The notes under the pieces were generated by a model. The model searched no databases. It was not told the DNA's origin and worked only from the letters and a program-made list of their open reading frames with translations. This document shows, one piece after another, positions 1 to 9,585 of a stretch of DNA of 64,000 nucleotides. Position numbers and translations under genes: made by a program. The first letter of the stretch is position 1. Each line of letters starts with the position of its first letter. The DNA comes from Imbricaverruca yamaguchii (taxonomy: Eukaryota; Arthropoda; Thecostraca; Neoverrucidae), in the NCBI GenBank assembly GCA_034440575.1, contig JAOTOL010001313.1, positions 384,001 through 448,000 on the forward strand, in the 5' to 3' direction.

Positions 1-117
1 CACCGGCCAAAAGTTGGGAAATAGGTTAATTGAGGGTGAAAATTATCTAACAAACAATGCGAACGTCGTAAAAATGCAACAGTCCCTGGCTCATCGTCAG
101 AAAGTACACATTTCATA

Positions 118-767
118 CCTGGAGCTTAGATGTCGCCAGCACCTGGTCCGCTGCAGCATCATAACAGCGTCTACTGTCCAGGCTCATCTCGTCGAATGAG
201 ATGACGCACAGACGTTGGATGGGCTCCATGGTCTGGACGGCCGCCTCCAGAACCGCGGCGGCTGCCTCCATCACGCCCGGTGTGACCGTGAAGGAGCGTA
301 TCCATCGTGACAGCGTCGTCATGGACGGCAGGGGGAGATTTAGCACGTTGCTAACATACGCGAAGGCCTTCTTCGAGATGCAGCGCAGGCCCAGCGCTCT
401 AGCGACGGCCTTGTCCCCCAACAGGTTCGGCGCCCAGTGGCCGCTTGGCGCACCTGCTCTGCCGACAGCACGCCCGCTTCCAGCAGCTGGTCCAGGGTCG
501 CGGCCTTCTTCGCCAGGATGCTGTTGCGGCGGAGCAGATCAGACTTCTGGCGCCGCCACGCCAGACGTCTCTGACGACAGATACGCTGCATCCGATCCAC
601 CTTTCTCTGCAGCCGGCAGATTTCCTCCAGAGGCGTCAAAATCCGCACTTCTGCCATAGGCTGAAGCAGCGTTGGGACGTCGTCTACTTCAGACAGATCA
701 CTGCAATCGGAAAACAAGGCCGACGCGTAATATATCACTTTTTGCTTTTTGGAGGCGAAGGTGAGTG
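118..767 (-). CDS. P-element/THAP9-like transposase, internal exon (partial, frameshifted)
   Basis: This is an exon of a DNA-transposase-type gene whose product would cut and join DNA in the nucleus. Reading leftwards, a basic Leu/Arg-rich segment with coiled-coil character (LEEICRLQRKVDRMQ, about 690-600) is followed by a helical stretch and then by LPSMTTLSRWIRSF and VISFDEMSLDS. The FDEM motif matches the first catalytic Asp of the RNase H-like domain of P-element/THAP9 transposases, which follows the coiled coil in that family. The exon ends in a good donor (CAG then GTATGA at 118-112), so positions 1-117 are intron and the rest lies off the left edge. The 5' border is tentative: an AG near 760 follows a pyrimidine tract. 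A one-base frame change near 450 separates the coiled-coil and catalytic frames, so this copy is probably a pseudogene unless the base call is wrong. The family call is from motif order, not from a search. Confidence 0.6.
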
Positions 768-2177
768 AAATGTTGAAAGCAATCTTAGTGATTCATTAAA
801 ATGAAGAACATTTTGTTGGTAATGAACATACTGTAGCACAGTAAGTATAATCACAGTACAAAGAACAATCAGAATATATTTTGATCAGACATACTTTTTC
901 CATTATTTCCATAGATAGGTACACACCAGGACCAACAAGACATGTTGTGAAGTCATACTTTAGTGTGCATCTGCATCAATCATATTTCATAACTGGTTGC
1001 AAGACATATTGAAGATTGGGTGTGCTTACTTTTGTCTTGTGGTACTACCAAAAATGGAATTTGCACCATAATAACTTACCACATTGGGGAATCAGTATCT
1101 GCATCAACAGCAGGCTCAGCTTCAGACATCTGTAGATTTGGACTTGACCTATCACCAAGCACACTGTCAACAGTCTGCTTCTGCTCCCTATGAGTATGGC
1201 GCTGACACCTCTCCAAAGCAGCTGTTCTCTCCTCCCTGTTGCAAAGATGAAGGAAGAGTTACATATAGATACAATAAGCTATGTTTATGCTATGCTATTG
1301 GCAGCAGTGTCAGTGCATTGACAGCATGTTAAACTCTTGGTCAAAATTCTGCCATTGAACTAGAACTCATTGCCTGTGCCTGTGGAACTCATTGTGGTGA
1401 GACAAGGGTTTATGCACCAATCCCTGATGAGCAATATGACTCTGGTTCATGAAGCCACCCCAGCAAGAATGTAGACTATTTTTTTAAACAGACAAGCAAT
1501 GGGGATAAACATCGAAATATACAGCATTTTTCTGCATTAAAATATTCCAACAAGCATTACACATATTATGCCATCATAAAGCTAAAGATGTCAAACTAGC
1601 TTAGGCAATTTTAAATTTGTAATATTTTAAAGAAGAAAACTATTCTTAAAATTTTACCTTGGGGTGAGTTGATTGTTTTTTCTAAGAGTGTTTTCCAAGG
1701 CTAAGTTACATTTCTTTAACACATTGTTTTTGTTGCAATACAACCAAACTCAAAGCATGTTTTTGGTGGTTCACATTCTACAGACTGGCAGACTCCCATC
1801 ATTACTTTGAGCCATCACCAGCATAAACTCAATACAACTGACCTAACTTGCTGGTAATCAACCAACTTGATGTTTTTAAATCCAAGTTCCTTCATGGGTT
1901 GCTTCAGTCTGCATACTGCAGTCTGAACCTCAGTCTGCATACTAAGGCAGGCATGAACAAAAAAATACATGCAGTTAATTGCAGGTAGAAATGTTGTATA
2001 AACCAATAAATATTAATATTTAGTATCTATTTATCAATATTTATTTACAATAAATATTAAATTAGAATTACCCACTTGAAACATTGAGCATTTATACCAA
2101 TAGCCTCAAGCCGGTTGCCAAAGCAAGTAACATAACTTTAATGAAGTGCTTAAAATGAACAGATGACTACATACCTT
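768..2177. other. Probable intronic or unassigned sequence upstream of the P-like exon
   Basis: Apart from the candidate exon at 1080-1239, this stretch is AT-rich with no recognisable protein. A short minus-strand open frame at 1815-2006 contains an imperfect internal duplication (CAGTCTGCATACT occurs twice near 1906-1945) and has no domain I know. If the promoter-like sequence near 2.2 kb belongs to the same minus-strand gene, this would be intron. Confidence 0.35.
1080..1239 (-). CDS. Possible upstream exon of the P-element-like gene
   Basis: On the minus strand an open, charged segment lies between an acceptor-like site (TTTGCAACAG, ending near 1240) and a donor (GTAAGT, from about 1079). 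Its translation is rich in Glu, Gln, Arg and Asp, for example EERTAALERCQRHTHREQ, and could belong to the linker or coiled-coil part of a THAP-type protein. No THAP zinc finger (C2CH) was found between here and 2.2 kb. Orientation and position fit the transposase exon at 118-767, but linkage is inferred only from splice-site-like sequences and an open frame. Confidence 0.3.
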
Positions 2178-2262
2178 GTCGGAATGTTCACGGACGAGCA
2201 CTCAGCCTCAGAGCAGAGCTAGTCAAAGACCAGAAAAGCCTATAATATACCGCACGCAGCCG
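2174..2262 (-). promoter_or_regulatory. Candidate TATA-type promoter and short first exon
   Basis: Read on the minus strand, a TATATTATAG box (about 2252-2243) is followed 25-40 bases later by a GC-richer segment ending in GACAAG with a strong donor, GTATGTAG (about 2178). This is the layout of a short noncoding first exon, in the same orientation as the P-like transposase exons to its left. No transcript evidence is available and TATA-like strings are common in AT-rich DNA. Confidence 0.25.
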
Positions 2263-2337
2263 CCCCACCGCCAGAGATTTGAAAACACTCTTTGTTTTTT
2301 GGGGCGGAAAATACGCAAGAAAAATTTACCAAAAAAG

Positions 2338-2380
2338 TAAAAAAAAAAAATGGGGCGAAAGGGGGGGGGGGGGGGGGGCC
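2338..2380. repeat. Homopolymer run: A-run then an 18-G run
   Basis: An A-rich stretch is followed by TGGGGCGAAA and then 18 consecutive G at 2361-2378. It sits just outside the left edge of the 840-bp repeat block, where the other copy has unrelated non-G sequence. Long G runs are mutable and hard to sequence, so exact length is uncertain. Confidence 0.9.
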
Positions 2381-2386
2381 CCCGAT

Positions 2387-3226
2387 CTCAGTAACTACTG
2401 CACCAATGTTCGTGAAAATAACTCTAAGATAAACTTCGACCCAGATTTTTGGGGGTTTGAGTCCTTTTCAGCCGATATAAGTGGGTAGAAAGCCACGAAA
2501 TCAGGGATTGAACTTTGAGATTTGCCCCATTGACGATCTATGAAAGTAACCAATAGAATTGTGCCAAACACACACTGATCCATGTATTTTCACAATATTA
2601 GATGGATTGAGGTAGTTGAGGTGAAAAATAACATATGCAATATGAAATAGACTCTTAACACGGAAGTTAGTACAATCGCTACCAAAACTTTCAGTCATCC
2701 TACAAATATATCACCCATCTCTAATTGGATCGTGACGTAACCCCGCTACCCTTGAGCCTGCCCTGGCTTTCCTGGAATTGTGTAGGGTGTCCGCGCGCGG
2801 TGGATTGGTGTGAAAATTACAGTGATTGGAGTTTCGAAATCAATTAAATATTTTTTCAGTACCTCTAATGATGTGTATTGCAAATTTTCTGTGGTTTCCA
2901 TCAATGTTTTGTACGGAACTACTGTGGAACTTGTGTAGTACGAAACTTGTAGAATTGTGCATGGATGCGCTATTTGTGTATCAGAAATTATAATTGATGA
3001 ATACCTAGCTATAGAGCATGTAAATAGACCACAAATAGTTTCTTTTATGTGCAATTGGTTGTTATAATGTATAATTTCAGTGATGTGTTGTCTATGTCAA
3101 CAATATCAACAACAAAATCTCATCATAAGATTATAATGAACAGATGAATATAAATGAATTAACATGCCTAGCTGTTACTGCTAGTGTGTTCCTAAGCCAG
3201 ACTGCAAAGTATGGCACACAATTGCA
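2387..3226 (-). repeat. 840-bp repeat block, copy 1 (inverted relative to copy 2)
   Basis: This block reappears in opposite orientation at 27713-28552 with the same length and only scattered substitutions (I judge about 98% identity by eye), with no indels noticed. The inner edge is sharp: both copies share sequence up to CACACAATTGCAG and then differ completely. The outer edge is at GAGATCG, after which this copy enters a G-run. No terminal inverted repeats or target duplications were recognised. It may be part of a larger, recently duplicated mobile element or a segmental duplication. A 102-codon minus-strand frame (2746-3054) is open in both copies, but recent duplication alone could explain that. 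Confidence 0.9.
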
Positions 3227-3380
3227 GGAGTGGATATGGGAATTGCTATGGGTTATGGGTATGTCAGGATGGGTGTCACCATGCAATCTGAGGGATGCCT
3301 GTGGCAGAAAAATTGGATTGGATACACTTGTGTGAGTGAATAAAATATTAGGTGATGCTCTCAAACCTTCCTGAAAACCA

Positions 3381-3545
3381 GGGCCTGTGGTAGATCAGTT
3401 GGTGAAGCATCATACTTGATCGCAAGATCGTGGGCTTGAATCTTGCAGCCAACTGCATTTACCCAGTCCATCAGTAACCAATAGGTGTGAGAGGTTGGCT
3501 ATGCTGGCTATGGTGCTACAGACAGCGGTGCCATTTTGAAATATA
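3381..3545 (+). repeat. tRNA-derived SINE-like element with a third head type
   Basis: The head (about 3381-3452) has an A-box-like TAGATCAGTTGGT and a B-box-like GGGCTTGAATC with tRNA-like spacing. A tail segment (about 3478-3516, CCAATAGGTGTGAGAGGTTGGC) matches the middle of the SINE copies at 11.9 and 13.5 kb, which carry a different tRNA-like head. The head is too degraded to be a functional tRNA gene. No target duplication was identified. Confidence 0.5.
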
Positions 3546-4037
3546 TTATGCCTGATGGCCGATTTCAGTATTTAGTTAATCGATCTGCTTAAAAATGTTG
3601 CTAATAAAGTCTGCGGATTTGATATTGGCTGGCTACATGGCGCGTGGGACTCGGAATAGGTCAAAAGGCAGGAAATCGTAATTATTTCAGATATCGTTCT
3701 GATAAGTACTTTTGGTGGAAGGAAATATTCTCTACACCTCCCGTTATTTAATAGTTCACGGAGGCGAAATCATTCGGAAATTGCATTCTCCCAAATTTAA
3801 TTTATTCTCTCACCTAATTTCTATATTCATAAATACCTACATACTTTTATGTAATCGTGCCGTATTTCTTTCAATACAAGATCTAAAACTAGAACTTGTC
3901 CTTCAAACAGAGTGGCAGCCCGGGACGCCATGTCTTGCTTTGGCAAAGGTGGTAGAGTGTGCACTTTGTTGTGGTTTTTGCTAATTTATTGTGTTCTTGT
4001 GCTGTTAAAATGGCATAATGTTGCCAGATTACTTAGG
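3546..4037. other. Unassigned sequence
   Basis: I recognise no gene, RNA or repeat with a known family here. The open frame at 3712-3984 has no recognisable motif. Confidence 0.5.
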
Positions 4038-4157
4038 CATATATATGTATGTATGTATATATACCTATAGGTAGGTATGTATATACCTATAGGTAAGTAG
4101 GTAGGTATATACCTATAGTTAGGTAGGTACCTACCTACCTAGGTACTTACCCAGGTA
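4038..4157. repeat. Simple repeat field (TATG / GGTA / ACCT units)
   Basis: ATATGTATGTATGTATATA passes into alternating ACCTATAGGTAGGT and TACCTACCTACC. The stretch is nearly self-complementary because TAGGTA and TACCTA units alternate. Confidence 0.9.
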
Positions 4158-5772
4158 CAATTTTTGGTAAATATTTAGAAGGTAGATGTTGATTTTCGTA
4201 AATTTGTTCTTCAATGGTGCTTTTCAATGTGACAGATGATGCCTCCACTTATTTTCTCTACAAATGATTGTTTTTCAGTCAATGGCAGTTGATACAATTG
4301 ATGGCATGAGAACATAGCCTAACCTACCTACCTACCTGAAAAGAATGGTCCTGGATGTGGCTAATTTATTTCTTCCTCAGCACATTGCTGGGATTGTGGC
4401 TTGGAATGGTTTGATAAAGAACTTGATAATGAATTTTAGGGTTGTGAAATTCCTTGAAAAACCTTCTGAGATACAAACAAAATATCTTCCAAGATATTGG
4501 AGCAAACACTTGCTCTTGCACAAAATGCCCATCTGCTTGCACACAATCTTACATAGCTCCACAGCTGCTCGGTGTTTTCGATGTGAGCAGTGCTGCCTGA
4601 CATCCACAAAATTGTTCCTGTGACTCACTTCAATTCAAATAACCTAATGTGACCTAACCTGAACTAAGATAACATACCCTAATATATCAAATATATTATC
4701 CCATAATATCCAGCCTGACATATCCTAACCAGAAAAAAAAATTGCCATGATGTGATAAAATGCAATATTGGCAGAGCTGTCTCAATAACTCCAGATCTTC
4801 AGCAAAGCATGCTTGATCATGCCAGTCTGCAAGTATTTCTTCTCAGGAATAAATGTACAATTCATGCAAAAAGATAACGTTTTCACTGTCCAAGAGTATT
4901 AAATCAAATGTGTGAAGTGTTGAATTTCTTCTATATCACATCTGTGACACACCAGGTACAGATAACTATTCGTTATGGGCTTTGTCTGTGGGGTGAAGAT
5001 TATGATTGTTAATTTCTTTTGCCAGCTGAAGAATATCCATTTACAGATAAAATAAGTGGTGGCATCATCTTACATCGAAAAGCATCATGTTTTAATGAAA
5101 TAAAATCAACATTTACCTTCAACTCCATCTTTAAGCAGTATTTTTGTGGTTTGGTTCACACACATTAATCCTAGCCTTTGCCTCCTTAAAGCAAAGCAAA
5201 TATAATAGCAAGATAAATAAAAATGGGAAATAAATTGGTGTACAAGTGATCTACTTTTGAGATGTGTGAATATTGGTCAGTTTCACAGTGGCAACTTGCT
5301 CTCTTGTCTAGGTCACTTCACCCATCCCAGTTTTCACTCTTCCTTGCTTCAACTAAACATTCCAGATGTGAACTAAAAAAGTTCATTGAAGAACATTTAG
5401 TATTTATCAGAATTGGTTTCAATCAATTTTCAGCCATTTCATTGACAAATTGTTTTTTTGTGGTGAGAATAAAATGATTTTAGACCGATTGTTTTAGTAT
5501 AATTTTCCTTCAAACCTTTTATATTCCAAAACCAATTTTCTCATAGACAGAAAGTAACATGAGTTGGTGCACATTGTCCTACTCATGGGGTTTGTTGTGA
5601 ATATTTATTAGTTGTGGTGTGTGAGCATGTCAGGAGTATCAGGTACAGATATAGGAACTTAGTTGACAGCAATTATGTATAATTATGTTATCATTTTCTC
5701 TACCATTGCTTAGGAAGTTGGCTTATAACTGCTTCCTTCAGTAATTTAATGATAGTACCAATTTGTCATCTG
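4158..5772. other. Unassigned AT-rich sequence with CCTAA-like fragments
   Basis: No gene was recognised. AACCTAA/GACCTAACC-type strings occur at 4316-4336 and 4640-4735, as is common in arthropod intergenic repeats. Open frames at 4345-4623 (both strands) and 5262-5477 lack recognisable motifs and look like chance. Confidence 0.5.
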
Positions 5773-7333
5773 ACAGTCATAAAGACATAAAGACATAAAA
5801 GATTAGTGCAACTATGAGCCACAAGGGCCCTTCTTGGTTGCACTCTGTACACTGAACAAGTTGCCCACCAAAACTGTCAATCAGCCCTCCCTGTAATACT
5901 GAAAAGCAAGCCCTATATTCTTATAATGATTGTCTATGCTGTTTTTAAAGATGTTCAATGTGCTGCTACTGACTATGTTTTCTGGCAGCTGGTTCCAGTG
6001 TTCCACTACCCTGTTGGTGAAGAAAGTTTGCCTTAACCTTGTTCTGCTGTGTTTAACTTTAATTTTGATTTTATGACCTCTAATTGCATCATTTCTGTTA
6101 AATTCAAACATTTCCCCGAGGTATCCCCTCTCCAGACCATTGACAAATTTAAAGACCTCGATGAGATCTTCTCTCAGCCTTCTATATCTAAGTGAAAACA
6201 TATTCAATTTCTTCAATCTTTCCTCATATGCCAGGTTGCTTATGCCATTAACCATTTGTGTAGCCCTCTTTTGTACTCTCTCCAAAAGCCAACAATCTTT
6301 TTCATAGCTAGGAGACCAAGCTTGGATGCAGTATTCCAAATGTGGCCTGACGTATGCACAGTAAAGCTTCCTGATCACTTCCTCACTTCTGTATGATACA
6401 TTCCTATTTATTGCCCCGAGCATTCTCAGTGCCTTCTTCCTGGCTTCCTTGGTCTGTTCTGATGCCCCCAGTTCTGTGTTTAGAATAACACCTAAATCCT
6501 TCTCCTGTTGAGTCACTGATAGCACTTGGCCACCCATCAAGTATGGAGCCTTCATATGCTGCTTACCTACATGCATGATTTTGCACTTATCAAAGTTAAA
6601 TTTCATTTGCCATTCTTCGGACCACTTAACAAGTTCGTCTAAGTCTTTTTGCAGCGAGATATGCTCATCCTGACCTGTTATTGCCCTAAAGACCTTCAAA
6701 TCATCCGCAAATTTCAAAACTTTACTGCTTAGGCCACTTTCAATCTTATTAACAAATATAATGAACAGTAATGGCCCTAGTACTGACCCCTGGGGGACTC
6801 CACTAAGAACATTTTGCCATGATGACTTTGTACCATTTAGCATCACTCTTTGCTGTCTATCTGAAAGCCACAACTCTATCCATTTTAAGATGCTACCTGC
6901 AATACCATGGGACTGAAGCTGTATCATTAACCGTTTATGGGGTACCTTGTCAAAGGCCTTACTAAAGTCAAGATATGCTACATCAACCTGATTTCCCTGA
7001 TCAAATTGTTCTGTGGCATAGTTCAAAAAGTCCAAGAGGTTTGTGAGACACGATCGTCCTTTTCTAAACCCATGTTGAGTATTTTGAATCAATCTGCTAC
7101 CTTCCAGATAACTAACTATTCTATCCTTGATAATTGATTCGAGTACCTTGCATACTAGGGATGTGAGACTTATTGGCCTATAGTTTTCAACTTTCCCTCT
7201 TTCTCCTTTCTTGAAAATAGGAACTACATTTGCCCTTTTCCAATCGGTTGGAATTCCATTATGTGAAACTGATCTACAAAATATTATACTAAGTGGAAAT
7301 GCCAGTTCCTTTTCAGTTTCCCGCAACAGTCAT
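5773..7333 (-). mobile_element. CR1-like LINE copy 1, 5'-truncated, with 8-bp TSD
   Basis: This is a minus-strand, 5'-truncated LINE bounded by direct repeats ACAGTCAT at 5773-5780 and 7326-7333, so the element is 5781-7325. Its 3' end (left side) consists of 8-bp GACATAAA units (TTTATGTC on the sense strand), the kind of short tandem 3' terminus typical of CR1-group LINEs. The same 3' end terminates the copies at 41.5 and 45.65 kb. Only the RT and C-terminal part of ORF2 is retained. The element was inserted by target-primed reverse transcription that stopped early. Confidence 0.9.
5881..7326 (-). CDS. CR1-like ORF2: reverse transcriptase and C-terminal domain (5'-truncated)
   Basis: This open frame of about 481 codons runs to its natural stop. 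RT motifs in order are PTDWKRANVVPIFKKG, NYRPISLTSLVCKVLE, QHGFRKGRSC, YLDFSKAFDKVPH (motif A Asp), GVPQGSVLGPLLF, LKFADDLKV (motif C, catalytic Asp pair), NFDKCKIMHVG and KDLGV. A C-terminal region with WSPSYEKDCWLLERVQKRAT and EHWNQLPENIV follows, as in CR1/L2-group proteins. The endonuclease domain and the RT start are missing because of 5' truncation, so although uninterrupted the frame cannot drive its own mobilisation. It is the best preserved RT of this family in the window; copies at 39-41 and 46-47 kb have stops and frameshifts. Confidence 0.9.
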   Translation of the reverse strand: MRETEKELAFPLSIIFCRSVSHNGIPTDWKRANVVPIFKKGERGKVENYRPISLTSLVCKVLESIIKDRIVSYLEGSRLIQNTQHGFRKGRSCLTNLLDFLNYATEQFDQGNQVDVAYLDFSKAFDKVPHKRLMIQLQSHGIAGSILKWIELWLSDRQQRVMLNGTKSSWQNVLSGVPQGSVLGPLLFIIFVNKIESGLSSKVLKFADDLKVFRAITGQDEHISLQKDLDELVKWSEEWQMKFNFDKCKIMHVGKQHMKAPYLMGGQVLSVTQQEKDLGVILNTELGASEQTKEARKKALRMLGAINRNVSYRSEEVIRKLYCAYVRPHLEYCIQAWSPSYEKDCWLLERVQKRATQMVNGISNLAYEERLKKLNMFSLRYRRLREDLIEVFKFVNGLERGYLGEMFEFNRNDAIRGHKIKIKVKHSRTRLRQTFFTNRVVEHWNQLPENIVSSSTLNIFKNSIDNHYKNIGLAFQYYREG

Positions 7334-7803
7334 TTGTTGGCTGCCAGACACCAAAGATCTGATAGCAGTCTTTATGTAAATCAGACAGCATGTTGTAATT
7401 TTCTGAAGTTTGTGTGTTTAATTCTACTGACATTGGCAGTGTTGAGAGTAAAACCTATTTAAAACTGATGTGAGAATTCAAATTTGTGGCTGTTTTTTAT
7501 TCGTGCAGATGATCTGGGTCTTCTCCCTCTATTTTGTGCCTTAGACCACATAACCTGGGAGCAAATTTCTGCTGTAAAACCAGCTATGTAAAACCAGCTA
7601 TGTTCAGGTGGTGCATGTCTTCTCTGGAACACCATGCATGTGATTGCTATTTGGAAGATGTGGACACTTTGTTGCTCATGCTTATTTTTTGGGTTCATGG
7701 TAGGGAACATTCTGTTGCTGCATCCATCCCACACTGCTGTTCTCTGTGCCATAATTTATCCATCCCCATCAGGTGCATCTCAGACATGGTAATGGGGAAA
7801 ATT
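7334..7803. other. Unassigned sequence
   Basis: No recognisable gene or repeat between the CR1-like copy and the SINE. Confidence 0.5.
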
Positions 7804-8006
7804 CAACACTCCTTACGGGGCGGGGATGGCCGAGTGGTTAAGGTGTTGGGCTCTGGGTACCAAAGGTCCTGGGTTCAGCACTAGCGCCGTTCGGAACATT
7901 TCCCAATCCCGCGGCCCACCGGCGAAACAGTGTGGGCGGCGCTATTAGCCGTGCATGTGCAGAAAGTGCGTCGTGAACCACCCAATAAACAAACAACACT
8001 CCTTAC
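7804..8006 (+). mobile_element. tRNA-Ser/Leu-type SINE (type B) with perfect 13-bp TSD
   Basis: The element spans 7817-7993 and is flanked by identical CAACACTCCTTAC at 7804-7816 and 7994-8006. The head GATGGCCGAGTGGTTAAGG is a class-II-tRNA-like A box with D arm (as in tRNA-Ser/Leu), and GGTCCTGGGTTCAGCACT is a B-box-like T arm. A body (CGCGGCCCACCGGCGAAAC, then GTGGGCGGCGC) and a 3' end CCCAATAAACAAA follow. That 3' end matches the end of the I-clade LINE at 12.59 kb. A second copy is at 16395. The perfect TSD indicates a fairly recent insertion. It would be transcribed by RNA polymerase III and mobilised by a partner LINE. Confidence 0.9.
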
Positions 8007-9585
8007 AGTTGATTAAAAACTTCCTTATATGAAAAGTGTTTGTTTTCTGCCTTTTCACCACATATATTGCACACTTCCTAGTTGACACAACCACTGTCAG
8101 ACACTCAATGTGGCCTGGAGAAACATTGGCAGGCTCGACATGACATACTGATGCCCTAATTTGTAAATCTTATTGTTTGTATTACAATATTGGTTTATAT
8201 TTGAACAATTTGAAGTATAACACAAAAACCAGAGTATGCTGTCTCTACAAACTGCCACAACTGAATAATCTTCTGCTGTTAGATTATGTTTGGTGATGTT
8301 TGTTTCTTTTAGCATGTCATTATTAAATTTAGCTTGTTGGGTTTTTGTGTCTATCATCCCAAATTGAGTTATTTTGCTATCAATACATCAATTTTTGCTA
8401 TATTATAAAAGTGCTCTGTGTTGTGTTCCTTGCTGTGTTCTGAGCAGGAAAAAAATTATTGAGAAAAAATCAGGGCTTTTGGGCAGGACAAAGTGTCAAA
8501 TCATGCTTCAATATTAATCAGTTTCCAGCTAAACAATTACAACATTCTGACATGTGAAAATGGCAAGATTGCTGATCAGGTAAAAGCCAAGTAACTATGA
8601 AATATGTGAGCTGTTAAGCCTGATGGTTTTGAAAACAGATTGTGTTTACAGAAAATGTTAAAATGTTAATAATGAATGGTCAATGTTGTGAAACACTGAA
8701 CTTGTTCTCCTGTACAAGAGTGAACTTATTCTCCTGTACTCTGAAGGTTATTGGGTTGTCCAAAATATATTGCATAGTGAGCTGAATGCACCTTGGAACA
8801 TTTTGTATCAACAATTCTCAAATTCCAAGGGATGCGATCTCGCAGGTGGTGCTTATGATTCATTAAGCACATCTGTCTCTTCCTGTGCATACGTGGCAAA
8901 AATATTGTGCACGTCAGTTCAATCTACCTAATCTGCCCTGTGTTCAGACATGATGGTACCTGTCCCCTATGAGGCAACTGTTGACCCATTTTGTAGATTA
9001 TCTTGTAAATCAAATTTGGATATCTGAACTATGGTTGGTGTTTGGTGTAAAGTTTGCATACTGTGCACATTAATTGGTGATGTATAATCTTGCATTTCTA
9101 TAATGTTCCATTTTATGACACTTGCATGACATGTTGGTACTCCCCTGACAATTGTATTAACATGGGGCTCATGACTGTGCTTCACTTCATGTGTACTGTA
9201 TGACTGGCACATGATTGTTCCGTCAGTTACTAGTTCAACTTTTTCAGACCTGGAACAAATCTTGATTGGTTCCACCACTGAGCTGCAAATGGTGAGGATT
9301 CAATATTACTTCAATGTTGAATTGAGCATAAAAACCACAATATTTGTAATGTTTTTACTTGCACACTTATGTGCTGAGTGCGATCCCATTCTTGAATGAA
9401 CCAATTCCTGTTTTCTTGTATGAACATCAATTCAGCCACTGTCTAACTTCGGCGTATATGAGATTGCCAAGCTTCCTGAGTATTCTACACTTCCCATATA
9501 TTTAATAGTGTCGTGCTGTCTGGCACACCCTGCACCCACCCATTTCTGCACAATATGTGTATGCTGATTTGACTCTCTTTCGCAG
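8007..9585. other. Unassigned AT-rich sequence
   Basis: No conserved coding or repeat signature was recognised. Its last bases (GACTCTCTTTCGCAG, ending 9585) look like the acceptor of the exon that follows. Confidence 0.5.

Noticed and set aside
2746..3054. 102-codon minus-strand frame also open at 27880-28188
   Set aside because: Conservation is explained by recent duplication of the whole 840-bp block; no domain or codon-biased divergence is visible.
7817..7890. tRNA-Ser/Leu gene
   Set aside because: The tRNA-like head lacks proper acceptor-stem pairing, is followed by a SINE body and has a TSD around the whole 177-bp unit.
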